A stretch of DNA of 64,000 bases from Sparassis latifolia (Eukaryota; Basidiomycota; Agaricomycetes; Polyporales; Sparassidaceae), in the NCBI GenBank assembly GCA_018466975.1, contig CM031561.1, positions 5,146,001 through 5,210,000 on the forward strand, read 5' to 3'. Position numbers and translations under genes: made by a program. The notes below the pieces were generated by a model. The model had not been told where the DNA came from. It did no database searches and saw nothing but the letters and a program-made list of their open reading frames with translations. Shown piece by piece: positions 11,222 through 22,745 of the stretch (its first letter is position 1; the number at the start of each line of letters is the position of its first letter).

Positions 11222-14061
11222 ATGACCAGACACTCTTTGATACCCGCTTCTGCGCCCACCTCCCCAGCAGTCACCCGCTCCAAGTCAGACCGACACCCCG
11301 TCACTCCGCAGCGCGTTGTTCACCCTCAGCTACGCCAGTTCAACTCGCCGTATACGCCCGCCCCGTCGCTGTCGACGGTCTCGACGCCTTATACCCCGCT
11401 CAGTCTCCGCTCTTTCTCATCTTCGAATGCCTCGTCTCTCGCTACCCCTGCGTCAGCGATCAGTCGCAGGCGCATGAGCCTCTCTCTGTCCCCTGAGATC
11501 AATCTCAACCACAAGAGCCTTGCAGATATTGCAGAAAATTGGAGAACGCGCGCAAACGAAAATGGTATAAAAGTTACTTCTAGTGATGATTCTCAATACG
11601 AAGGTGTGTACGTGTTTTGGACAACAACATCATCTGCAATTCTCTTGTCTCGGATGGAAAAATCATGTCGCAAGCTTTTTAGTCCCATCCGATGTGGATA
11701 TCGTCATATCTGTATCAGATGGTCACATGGCCGTCCCACTGCGGCGCTGGATTCACATGTTTCTGGGATACATTAACGCGTGTTTGGCGAATATCTCATT
11801 CTTGCATACGATCAGACCATCTATTTCGTTGCTGACCATCTCCACTTCAGCTGACTCTTCTAGTCTATCGGACGTGAACAACTCGTTAATCGATAAATGT
11901 GAGATTCTTTCTTTCCTCTGGATGTATGCGCTGACCAGCAACACGTAGCTCTTCTCCCCGCTCCTTTCTTCTCCACGCAGCGCCGCGAACGCGCTTATTC
12001 TCAAGCACAGGCCCCTCTTTCTCAAATTCCGGACCCCACCCAGTTTTGCACTCCCAACCGTGTCTTGCGTCCCCCTGGCATACTCAACACTCCTCCCTCT
12101 CAACCGAGTTTTAGACTCCGTGGTAGCTTGACAGATCCGGCTCATACACGTCGCCGACCTCCTTTTGACCAGGTGCGTCACGTATTCCAGAGTACATGCG
12201 GAGTCGTAACCATGATTCTCAGACTTCTGAACTGTTTGACATCGACGAAGACGAATACGCGCCCTACCCTCCCACTTTTTCTTCTTCAGTTTCTACTCAA
12301 GCAATCCCTCTTGCGCTCACCGATCCGTTCGGTCTTCATGCCAGCATTCCTGCGAACGTCGAGCCTATACAGTTTTATGAAATCAGGAAACCTCTTCAGG
12401 AATCAGCCACTGATGTCGTCTCTGCATGCTCCGTATGTGGGCTCTCCGGAAAGTCTCTCGCGATCTTGGAACCATGCGCGCATCCGTTGTGCTCTGCGTG
12501 TCTCACAAGCGCACTCAACATCGTCGGCGAGAAAGACATGGAGTGTGCGGTGTGTAAGGCGAAGGTGGATGACTTCAAGTTGTGTAGGTCCACCAGTGGC
12601 AAGTCTACTGTGGCGAAGACCCCGGAGAGCGATGCATATATCGACCACGACGACTTCACACGCGGTATGGACGCTTTCGCTGGCGCGTCAGAGGTAGACA
12701 TGGTGGTCGATACTCCCGCTTTTTGCGGCTTTGACGATTTCATGGACCGCGCTCAAGGTGCTTCGACGCCTGTCGCAGGCCGTCGCGAGATCAAGTCGGA
12801 GGAGCGCGTGGTGTTACGTATTGACAACGTTCCATGGGTGAGTTATGTCCTCAGGTAAGATGTATTTGTCTCACTCATGTCTTATACCTCCGACAAGGAC
12901 ATCACGCCTCCCGCCATCGCAGCTTGGCTCAATCAGCCCGTCGTGCGCGTCCACGTCCTTCTTGATCGGAAGGGCAAGACGATGAGCCACGCATATGCGG
13001 AGATGGCTAATGCAGAGGTGGCACAGGCAGCCCTTAGAACAGCACAGAACTCTGTGCTCGGCAAGGGCAAGCGTGCCCGCGGAGTGACGGTCACGCGCAG
13101 CAGCCAGGAAGAACTCATGCAGGCAGTGAGTTGTTACTGCAGTACAGTATTTGATTGGTCACTGACACTGGTGCCGTGGTAGCTCTTCCCTGCTTGGCAA
13201 GGTAACTTTGATGGCTCGCGCCCTTCGCTCTCTGGGTTGGACAACGAACGTGTCATTTCCACTCTGCAGCGCGGATTGTTCTCGGAGGGGGAGCTTAATG
13301 CTCTCTTGCATCTCATTCGTTCCCCGGATGTATGTCTCACGTTGGAGTTCCTTATTATCTGATCCTGACCACATGATTATGTTATGCAGAGCCATTTCCT
13401 GAAGGTGCCCTCCCTTCCCTTCCACTCCCTCACTAGCATTCTTTCCAAATTTCCTTCGGACGACGACAGTCGAGTTTTCTGGTCCAGCACGCTTAGAGAT
13501 ACGTTGTATGGTCGGTGTTGCCCTACACTTGTCTGGTTTGAAGACGCTGATGCTGATTTACTGTAATTGTTAGAAATAACTTATGGTTCGTTTCTTGCAT
13601 CCAGCTTCCATACGTTTTTCACTTACCTTAACTCCTTAGCCGCTGTCCAAGTTCTGTTAGTTCGGATTGAAGAAAACCCGCTGTCTGACTGGACAACACT
13701 CATGGGAGAACTCGTCCGCGCTGCTATGGATTGTCAAGGTTCGTACAGTCGCCTGACTTGATTATTTGAATGAGGTCTTTCGTATACTGATTCATATCTA
13801 GCTTTTACGTCTGATCAGATGAGCAAGCTTTCCGACATTCTCGAAGCGTCGCTTCCCCAGTCTATGTCCTCTCCACCGGGCATGCACACGGCCCTGCACA
13901 CCCCCTCCTCTCCCCAGAGCGTCGCGCCCCAGTCCCATGAAGGGTACAACAGCCCTGATTTGAACACTGATCGCAGGACATACAACGATCTTGCCAAGGA
14001 GTTCGGTGTTGAGGCCGACCTCATTCATGCGTTGGCGCAGCGGCTCTCCGGATTGTGTTAG
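11222..14061 (+). CDS. RING-finger and RRM domain protein
   Basis: Start at 11222 (MTRHSLIPASAPTSP) opens a long Ser/Thr/Pro-rich disordered region. A C3HC4-type RING lies at about 12424-12570: CSVC, then CAHPLCSAC, then CAVC. After an acidic linker comes an RRM (about 12805-13110) starting VVLRIDNVPW, interrupted by an intron, and continuing DITPPAIAAWLNQPVVRVHVL with the SHAYAEM strand. The C-terminus includes NDLAKEFGVEADLIHALAQR, a predicted helical segment, and the stop is at 14059-14061. At least eight introns. The RING suggests E3 ligase activity and the RRM suggests RNA binding, both by inference. Not4/CNOT4 also combines the two domains, but with a C4C4 RING at the N-terminus, so I do not call it Not4. 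Confidence 0.8.
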
Positions 14062-14914
14062 ACGGGACAACTTAGGAGCGCCGAGACCAACATATCCAAT
14101 GTCTCGCACCATCAAGCTCAAGGACTGTATTCTCCTTCGCTTCTTTTCCTTCCGTAACGCCTCGTTGCCCATGATGTTGATTCGCTTTCGCATGTTTGTC
14201 AGTCTCGCTTAGTCCATTCGCTCCCCGCTCCCCGCTATGTTGATCGTTACCGTCTACATCCCTCTTCGCTCTGTCCGTCGCTCTTCTGGAATTCGTTTTC
14301 CGCTGTGGTCTTTCGAGTTCGGGAACTCTTGACATGTCGTATGTACCTCGCTCTGTACTTTTGTGACATTCTGCAATGAATTCAGGTTGGCGCGAGGGTC
14401 GCCACCCCGATCGTCGGGGTTCCCTTTAAGGCAACTTCTCAAGAAAATGCTTCCACCTATTCAACGTCAGTAGTGCGGGTGAGGTGTATAGCGCTCATGA
14501 TATTTATTTCTGGAGGCGGCACTCCTCCTGACTCTCGGTAGCAGTTTGCTGAATTCCCCATCAGCGCCTTGTCTTCTAAGACGGTGTCATGAACGTGGGC
14601 TGCCCGAAATTGAGGGACATGTGGACAAGGCAGATGACAGTGAGATATTCTTATGCGTCCGTCGCTGGGCTGACGATGTTGGTCAATATTATTGGGGGCA
14701 TTTTAGATCCTCTATTAATCAGCGTCTCGCACTCTGCAGATGTCCTCGTGATGAGTCGGCGCATTTAGCACGGAGCGTGGCCCTGGCCGGAATTGCATCT
14801 GGGATGCAAATTTCCGTCAACATGCGTATCTGGAATGAGATTCTGGCGATGAAAGACGTACGACATAGTATAAAAGATCTCCTTGAACGTACGGAGGCTC
14901 GCTGTGGCTCTGAG
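14062..14914. other. Intergenic, 3' flank of RING/RRM gene and 5' flank of MRJP gene
   Basis: An open frame from 14546 runs into the start of the next gene, but it lacks a recognisable domain before the signal peptide at 14915. I treat it as upstream leader. Confidence 0.35.
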
Positions 14915-16840
14915 ATGTTCTCCACGGTCTCTGTCCTCGCCCTGTGGTTCGCCGCAGTGGTTGCACAGTCACACTCGAGCCCCTTCGACGTGAGGCTTAG
15001 GTCTATATGTTCTTATCAGTAACTGATATTCACATATAACCAATGAAGTTTCCCGAGTACCCACCTCCTGGAACTCCGGATCCAAATGCGACACTAGCGA
15101 ACTTTGAGGGACCCAGACCTTATGGGATCGCCACCGATCCCGCTCTTGTTAATGTATCTGTGCACTATGACACAGGGTACTATGGGCCTCAGATCGAGCT
15201 CATTCATGCCTATTACAATTACTGGCCAACGGTCGGTTATGTCTTCCTCTTTGCTGGGCAAATACTCACCTCTCGTTAACCGGTAAGGGAGTCGGCGCAG
15301 CAAGTGATGGATCAGTATTCACCTGCTTCCCTCGTGGAAATGAGACATACACATTAGCTCTTCTGAACAGTCCAACGACCGAAGTCGCGTGGCCCAAGTG
15401 AGTGCATTGTCATTACTGTACTGGATACTCACTCACTACAACTGCCAACAGCGAAGAATGGAACACGCCCGAGTCCTTTGTCAACACGTCCAACCCCGGG
15501 TACAGCATCGCGACGTCGAAGCTGCGCTTTGTCCAGTCCGTCGTCGTTGATGGACTGGACCGTGTGTGGGCGTTGGACACTGGAAGACCGCGAGTGAACG
15601 GGACTACCCTGCTGGCGACTGTCCCTGGCGGGCCAAAGCTTGTCGGATTCCATCTCAACGGCACGAACTTCGTGACCTACACGTTTCCCAGCGACATTGT
15701 GTATACGGACTCCTCCCTGAATGACGTACGCTTCGACTTGCGCGGTACGGGTTATGCGTATATCACGGACAGCTCACCGCAGCGCCCTGGCATCGTCGTC
15801 ATTGACCTCGCGACGGGCGAGTCTTGGAGACACTTGGACGGATACGCCGCCGTTATCGTTGATCCTAATTTTCTTCCAGTCTACAACGGAGGTGTGATCG
15901 ATCACCTCAGACTTACCTATTGCCAGATATTGACAAGGCTGCAGTTCCACTTTACGACCATCCAGATATCCAGCCAAACGCCGTCACCAATTTCAATGCT
16001 GTGAGTTCGTTGTTGAGTGTCTGTGCGGTTAAACTAAGTGCATGACGTGCGAAGTTCGCTGTAGATGGCATAGCATTGTCAGCAGGTGAGGACGAGGATA
16101 TCAATGTCAGACAGATTTACTCACTTCTGCCCATAGATGGTGAATATCTTTATGTGTCTCCTTTAGCAGATCGCCATTTTTGGAGAGTCCCCACAACATA
16201 TCTCAAGGTACAGCCTTCCTCGGAGAACCCGTATGCGGCGCTGCTTGCTCGTCAGGCGGTACAACAAATGGGAGAGACGGGAAGCCACGCTGATGGGCTC
16301 GAAACGGATGCAGCGGGGTACATCTACAGCGGCGCCCCAGGTACGTTAGCGTTTGTAGGTGTGATGCAGGACTCCGGGTGCGTCTGACATGATTTTACCA
16401 TTTCCAGAACACAATGCCGTCTACCGCTTCAACAACAACACCGGAATCATGGAACCTTATGTCCGTAACCCTGCCATCCAGGTGCGTGTACATCGGCACA
16501 TATAAAACAACGAACGCGATTTTTGTCATCGCTATCTAGTGGCCTGACACGCTGTCCGTGGTGACTCTGAGGAGTGGAGAAAATTACCTATATTTCACCT
16601 CAAACCAGTGCGCGTCTTTGTGCCCAGTTAGGCATGCGTTCCCTCCATTGACCAATCGTTAACTTGCAGACTGTGGCTCAGCCCTGACTATCAGAACGGG
16701 TTAGTGCCATCTCTGAAACAACATTGCGTAACACAGATTCACCCGACCTTCCCATTAAACGCAGAACGGATCTCCGTACGAAGCCCTACGCCATGTTCAG
16801 AGTCGCCCTAGAGGCGGAGAAAGCACCGCAGACCGAGTAA
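14915..16840 (+). CDS. Secreted major royal jelly protein / yellow family protein
   Basis: Member of the MRJP/yellow six-bladed beta-propeller family, best known from insects but also present in some fungi and bacteria. The ATG at 14915 opens a clear signal peptide (MFSTVSVLALWFAAVVAQS). After an intron the protein resumes FPEYPPPGTPD. The family core follows: LRFVQSVVVDGLDRVWALDTG (about 15520-15585), DVRFDLRGTGYAYITDSS (about 15725-15775) and GLETDAAGYIYSGAPEHNAVYRFN (about 16300-16430). The C-terminus reads RTKPYAMFRVALEAEKAP, with TAA at 16838-16840. Roughly nine short introns. Several N-x-S/T sites fit an exported glycoprotein. The function of fungal members is not established to my knowledge, and no enzyme activity should be assumed. 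Confidence 0.88.
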
Positions 16841-17954
16841 CGGAGGCCGGGTAACACGAACCACACGCTTGGCACAGCGTGAGGCTTGTATGCATCCTCA
16901 ATTGGCTCACCTTGTAGTAGACTTTGATCGAAATCACCATGCGCGAAATTGCTGCGATGCTACAGCATCCTCGTGGCTGGAAATGAGACGTGAAGACCCG
17001 CACGTAAGGCTCCCGAGCAGCTATTCGACGAACGGATGATAGTTAAGCGCGACCGGGGCCCTTTAGGGCGCTCGCCAGTCTCCAGGGCGGTTACATAGTC
17101 CGTACGTTGCCATCTGCAGCCAGCCAGGGTCCTGGAAACCGAGGAGACTAAGTAGAATACGTTGCAGCCGTTATTACTACTTCGAAGATGCATGACTCTG
17201 ACCTCCGCGGCCGTAATATATGTGCACTCCTCACAGACGTTGAGACATAGCCCCGGCAGGCGCCTATTTCATTATCCGGCTACTACCGCTGGCAGCGCTC
17301 CGCGGGAAGATCGTTGTCGATCTCTGCTATGCTCCTTCCGCCATACCAGAACAGTGGTCCCGCTTCGGCTGCAGCGAAACATTTTCCGGATGTTTGCCGA
17401 GGCGATCTGTCATAAGTAGATGGCGTGGACGGAAAATGCACATCGAAGTAACCTATTGCTATAAGTGCGATATGAAATCGAAGGTACACTGGCAGTTAAC
17501 TAAGCGAGAACGTGATGCTAAGTAGACATGGAGATACTAGGAAGCGAAGCATAGGCTAAGTGATTGTAGGGTAGAAATGAACTTAAAGTCATGGCGACAA
17601 AGGAAGTAGAAGTTTGGGCAACAACGACAGTAGGCAGTCAACAGCGAGGGCTTCCGAGTAAAGTACATAAGGTCGCTACAATGGTAGGATGTTATTCTAT
17701 AGTACAGAAAGAGGATAGAGGATGGCACAAGTCAAGTAGAAATAATTAAGAGGTTGCGCCCCCGAAGTCGTTACGAAAAGGGATCGAAAAGGGGAGAAAG
17801 GCATTCCAAGGATAGGTCAGCTGGCTGAGACAACGAAGAGATCCCAGCCTCGAAGCAGTCGCGGAAGAAGCGAACTTTTGAAGCAACTAAACACGCTTCA
17901 TTGTGAAAAACCCCTTGAACGAGCCCTAAGTCGTACGGCATCAGCCGAGATATA
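16841..17954. other. Gene-poor stretch, nothing recognised
   Basis: No coherent coding frame, repeat or RNA gene was recognised on either strand. The region opens the gene-poor interval that extends to about 26.9 kb. Confidence 0.35.
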
Positions 17955-18794
17955 TCAGCGAACACCACACATGGAGAACAACAATGCGCACTGGCACGTT
18001 CCATTTTTGCGGTGTCTGGATTCGGAGTCACCGCGAGTGAATGACTTCCCACAGTCTGGGCAGAATCTCGACGTAGTTTTGAGGTGGGTAGTCGCAATAT
18101 GCTTTGCAAAGCTGGAGCATTTCATCGACTTCCGATAGTCGCAGTCTTTCCAACAACAATAACCACGCTCTCCAACAATCCAGTCAGCTCTATCACCGAA
18201 GTGATACTGCAGGAGATGTTTCTTGAGGACTGGAACCTCGGTGGAGTTCAGGTTGACCGTGCAGTTGTCCCATCCGCAGGTTGTAGAGTTGGACTCGCCA
18301 GCAAGATCGGGAGGCACCGGTCCAATTTCCTGTGGGGAGCACCCAGTCTGCGTAGTGAGACATGGTAAACAGCGGGTCACAGAATACGTAGCACAAAGGC
18401 ATACCCTGGCTCGCGCGATGCGATCTTCGCACACCTTCTGCAACTCCAGCCAAAACTTCAACGGTGCCCTCGTCAACCCGCGCAATCGTTGCAGAAGATG
18501 ATCAGAGTGCACATTGCTAGTCCGGTCCCGCATAACACCTGTGAATAATGATCGATTAGAAGGGGAAACTTCAAACGACCAGAAAGGATAGTCACCGTGT
18601 TCGGAGGGAAGACAATGATTAGCTGAGGCAGACGCGTCTTGGGATGTGGCTAGGTGGCTAGGTGGCAGGAGCGAGAAATCAAATTGCGAGCCGTACGTAG
18701 GCGTGTCGGGAGTGGGAAGATAGCACCTACGGCGAGGTGAAGGATGAACGAGTCTCAACACCACGCTCAGTGTAGGGACAGTAGCAGACGACAT
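17955..18794 (-). CDS. C2H2 zinc-finger protein
   Basis: A single minus-strand frame of 279 codons, ATG at 18794 and stop at 17955. The N-terminal 140 residues are Ser/Pro-rich without a domain. The C-terminal part has three zinc-finger-like units: CGWDNCTVNLNS ending in HLLQYH, then CWKDCDYRKS ending in HIATTH, then a standard FCPDCGKSFTRGDSESRH unit closing with KNGTC in place of the second His-rich end. This arrangement is common in expanded zinc-finger families of mushroom fungi and suggests nucleic-acid binding. An internal stretch (LTRAPLKFWLELQKVCEDRIA) looks less domain-like, so exon structure may be more complex. It may be a lineage-specific gene or in early decay. Confidence 0.55.
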   Translation of the reverse strand: MSSATVPTLSVVLRLVHPSPRRRCYLPTPDTPTYGSQFDFSLLPPSHLATSQDASASANHCLPSEHGDYPFWSFEVSPSNRSLFTGVMRDRTSNVHSDHLLQRLRGLTRAPLKFWLELQKVCEDRIARARVCLCATYSVTRCLPCLTTQTGCSPQEIGPVPPDLAGESNSTTCGWDNCTVNLNSTEVPVLKKHLLQYHFGDRADWIVGERGYCCWKDCDYRKSMKCSSFAKHIATTHLKTTSRFCPDCGKSFTRGDSESRHRKNGTCQCALLFSMCGVR

Positions 18795-21608
18795 ACCCGT
18801 TCCATGTAGTGTCCGGAGTCAAGGAGTAATTATCGGTATCTGGTTGCAGAAAACCATGGTCCATAGTATAGATCGTGAGGTTACACAAGTGGGGGGGGGG
18901 GAGAATCCTAGTGGGATGGTGTTGGGGGAAAGAGGTCTGGCACGGGAGTTACTGAAATTTATTGACGTGTGGAACATCGAAGGTTCAACTTCGATGCTGA
19001 TCCAGGCCGCGTGTTCGGTGCACACGAAGGCAGATAAGTACATACTCAAACAGGCAACATCGTCAACTGGGAATGGCAGGGCAGCCGCGTTTTTTCCCGG
19101 AGCCAATCCACGTTTAATGCGAGGTTGTCGACGACGGACTTAATGGGTATTCACAGGCATAGAATAGACTATGCCGGCCGGCGGCAGACTAAAAGTCGTC
19201 CCAGGAGATCTGGGCTATGGTCTCCAACCAACGTGTACGCCCGCCACAGTGCATCTGACAATGGGATGAGTCGGTCGGACATAAGGAATTGGACTGACCA
19301 TTGCCACTCGACCCACACAACTAATCCGGCGGAGAAGCATCGATGCCATGTCGACCAGCCATTTTAGGGCTTAGCCACAATATTTCATTACTAGTCAGCT
19401 TCTCGGCCCTCGCGCGTGGCCGCCCAGAATCAGCGGAAATGCGGAGATCTCCATCATGTGTGGAAAGGTAGTCAAGACTACGTGACTCTCAGGCTGTCAG
19501 AGACACTACGGTGGTCTATATTTTCCCAACAAGGTTGCAGTGGGCGGACGTCCGCCGTCCGACGGCGGCGAGATAGCGCCCACAATTACAAAAAAAGGAA
19601 ACTCACAACAGAGCGTCAGAAGGGCCAGAAATTGCGATTGCGTACGCGCGCGTACCGCCCAATGGTGAGATGCCAATGACCGACGTTCGGAGATAGAATT
19701 CCGAGCCAACCTAATCTTCGACCTCGACCGACCTTTCGCATAAGGCCCGGGACCCTATATGCTTCAGGAACAGAACAGATGTTCGAGGAATGGTGGGTTC
19801 GTGTGATTGCATGGTGCTGCGCTGGGCACCACGTTTCCCGTCAAACATGAATGCACTCCCCACCTTACGTGTTTCGTGGGCATGCTAGAGTCATCGGCGA
19901 CGCTGTGCGAGATCGGTTCCGTGATAGTTGCATGAGAACGGATAATAAAATAGCAGGTGGATAATCCACAAGAGGGAAGAGTGCAACACCCCGCGCCGAC
20001 TGCAAATGAGGGATCCAGGCTTTGACGCCACGGTCTGACGCCCGATGCACCCCGCAACTATTTCCCATCTCATTCACTTCATATCTATTGTCCATCGATC
20101 AACGACTCCCACCCTTTCTCGAGGTCTGCCGAGTGCAAAAGACCGAGGGCAATGAAGTACCTTGCTTTCCTGAACTCGGACTGGATATTGGATAACTGTT
20201 GAAGCTTCTGGTTCTCCCGAAGGCATCGATTCGGTCGCCGAGCAGTGGTGAAGCAGAGTGATCCCCGCAACTGGAGCAAGGAAGTAAAGCCAAGCTTCGA
20301 GAGTACACTCAGCTTCAAGGAAGCGGCTGTGCAGCTTGAGCTTCCGACTTTCCGCCGGCGCGGAGATCTGACCACGAGCAAACCACGTGCCAGATAGATC
20401 TCGAATCGACCGGATCTCCAGTTGACATCCGTCAGTACGGCGTGGTTACATCTGAATGTCATATAGTTACTCCTCGGATTGAAATGCCTTGTTTCATGGT
20501 ATATTGAAGATGCTTTTCTGCCAGTCATTCACCTCGACCTTAAAGCCGACACGTACTCCTTACTCCGAGGTTTTCTACTCCGAAGCATTGCGAAAGACCA
20601 TCACTCAGGCTTAGGATTGTACCACTGCAACAACGCATGGCGCGCGAACGTACGAAAACGCTGCGATTAATGGATTTACAGAACTACGATAAGCGGCGAG
20701 TACTAGTACTTGAGCTTGAACACCCGAATCATTGCAGACCTGACATACATATGCTGGTGACAGCGGACGTAAATAAAAATTTCCCTCGATTATCGATCTA
20801 TAACCCGATGATCGCTTCATCCACTCCACGGCTGTCTGATTTGGAAGGTCAGTAAGTAGTGCCAGACTGTGCCGTTCGGTCGTAGGCAATTGAGGTCACT
20901 GCTCGTAATTAATTGCCTCCACAGGAGTCTCTGCAATCCGAAGGCAGCCTTGCCCAGTAAGGGTATTTCCCTCGTCCTTCTTACAGCCGAATATGCATTT
21001 GACAGATGATGGTCCGTCATGGCGCTCCCTGAGGCCTTGAGGTTCGTGTGCATATTCGAAGTCTAACAGGAGAAGTCCGAGAAATTCGAGGGATCCACAG
21101 ATGAAGCTGGTCTTATCTGATGTTATCTGATGTAGGCGATGAGGTTCCATACACGAGCACATTGAGTGGATAGAGTTATGGATATTGTAGGATGGCAGGA
21201 TAGGGTTTCGGACCGGCGGTGCGTTCTGTTGCATGCGTAGCGCCCTTCTTGATACATCGTATCCGATAGCATTCTAACTGATGATGTGCACTGATTGTGG
21301 ATGTTCAAGAGTTTACCACCTTAGTCTAAACCCACATTCTCGTTTCAGACTTTCTTGATCGTTGTCTATTACGTCCTGCAAGAGCCGTGAGCTTATCATA
21401 ATCTTGAATGAACGAGCTTGCTGCGTCTTATTTTTTGTTTCGGCGGGTCTTCGATCTTGATAGTCTAGCCAGAACGACGACGTCACCTTACCTCGGAACT
21501 TTGATTTATTTCGATCATCGTCAACATCTATATGAAATATCCCACGAAGGTCATCATGTAGCTCCGTTTCTTTTGTTTTTAGGGGGGAAATGTGCATGTC
21601 CAGTGACC
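18795..21608. other. Gene-poor stretch left of the MITE
   Basis: No recognised gene. The longest frames (for example minus 20085-20528 and minus 18819-19106) have no family signature. Noted on the way: an 11-bp G run at 18891-18901, a GC-rich near-palindrome at about 19545-19570, and a small duplicated TTATCTGATG at about 21113-21133. Confidence 0.35.
18891..18901. repeat. G11 homopolymer
   Basis: Eleven consecutive G residues in non-coding sequence. It is a likely site of length variation or sequencing error. Confidence 0.8.
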
Positions 21609-22009
21609 CTCAGTAAAAACCGGAAGTCAAAATGTAGTCAGCCAGTTTCAAAATTTTGGCAAATTTGACTATTAATGACTACTTGTGACTACTCTTATGG
21701 TTTTCTTATAGTGCATGACCTCATATAGTTTAGACCATGTCTGTACGGTTATGTTCCAACCCCTCAGTGCAGAAAAAAGCAACATATAAGCTCCAGAATG
21801 CCATGTATTCTGAGAGAATTAACTGCAGAGTCTGACTTTTACAGACTAGAATTTGATGGCATTTGATCACATAATTTCTTGGCATGATGAATTTGGTGAC
21901 TGTAAACAGACTTCTATGGACTTTACCTGACCATGGTGCCAAAATTTTGAATCCCATTGACCTCAACCCGACAACACCAGACTTTAATTGACTTCCGGTT
22001 TTTACTGAG
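21609..22009. mobile_element. 401-bp MITE (non-autonomous TIR DNA transposon)
   Basis: The two ends are perfect 22-bp inverted repeats: CTCAGTAAAAACCGGAAGTC plus AA at 21609-21630, and its reverse complement at 21988-22009. The element is flanked by an identical 7-bp direct repeat AGTGACC at 21602-21608 and 22010-22016, the expected target-site duplication. A second inverted block (TTCAAAATTTTGGCA) lies at about 21647-21661 and again, inverted, near 21937-21951. Subterminal TGACT/AGTCA words recur near both ends. There is no transposase frame inside, so it would depend on an enzyme encoded elsewhere. The superfamily is not certain: the TSD length and subterminal repeats recall hAT- or KDZ-like groups, but those normally duplicate 8 bp. 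Confidence 0.9.
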
Positions 22010-22499
22010 AGTGACCGGCGTGCGTGGAGAAAAATAAATGCCGTCGATAATTTTCGTAGTACGTACGGCATACAATTCGGCAGCTACGCCCCATGTACCA
22101 TCGCAAATGATAGTTGCAATGCATGCTGTTCGGTCCATATATCATATTCGAGTGCTTGAGGCTTGTGATTACCGAGGGGTTGTCCTCCAGACCTTGCAGG
22201 TTTTACGATATCAAGATTGCATTGAGTAAGCTACCAATAATACGCGGGCAATATTGTTATTCAAGTACTACTACTGAACAGCAGAAACAAATAGACGCAC
22301 GTCCTGAAATGCAGGGCCATTCTACTGGAAAGAACGGAAATGAATCAGGACGGGTAAAATTAGAAAACAATATTGGCTAGAATATATATATGCACATTCA
22401 GGAGTAAAGTCTGACGTCGATAGTCAGCCAAGATATATGCTGCACAACCTCGACACCGTGGCGCCAGCCAGTATCTGAAACACTCACTTGTGCATCGGT
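22010..22499. other. Gene-poor stretch right of the MITE
   Basis: No gene recognised. It includes the right-hand target duplication at 22010-22016 and a short AT dinucleotide run near 22381-22392. Confidence 0.35.
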
Positions 22500-22745
22500 T
22501 TAACTGAGCCGAAAATGTTCGCGCAATATGTGCCTAGAAAGGGATGCTTTACTCGGGACTGGTTTGCTGCATGTAGCGGTCCCTTCACGCCATTTACAAT
22601 TGAAGTTCGATTCAACGTAGTCATTTGGATGATGAGACTTGAAATGACGATCGAGCCCGTCGATGGATGGCTCGAACGTAAGGCTGCATTTGTTCCAATG
22701 ACAAGGCTTGAGGTTTGACATATGCGGAGAGTGCGTCCTGCACAT
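22500..22745 (-). pseudogene. C2H2 zinc-finger gene fragment
   Basis: A short minus-strand frame with two zinc-finger-like units: CHWNKCSLTF ending HFKSHH, then NCKWREGTATCSKPVP ending HILREH. The order and spacing resemble the first two units of the zinc-finger gene at 17955-18794, but the frame stops right after the second unit (HFRLS) and no third CPxC finger follows. No convincing upstream exon was found. It is probably a truncated relative or an exon of an unrecognised gene. Confidence 0.45.

Noticed and set aside
14546..14914. Upstream in-frame extension of the MRJP gene
   Set aside because: It would bury the signal peptide that begins at 14915. The extension has no similarity to the family.
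19545..19570. GC-rich palindrome as a regulatory element or terminator
   Set aside because: Short, isolated and in gene-poor sequence with no neighbouring gene end. Likely chance.
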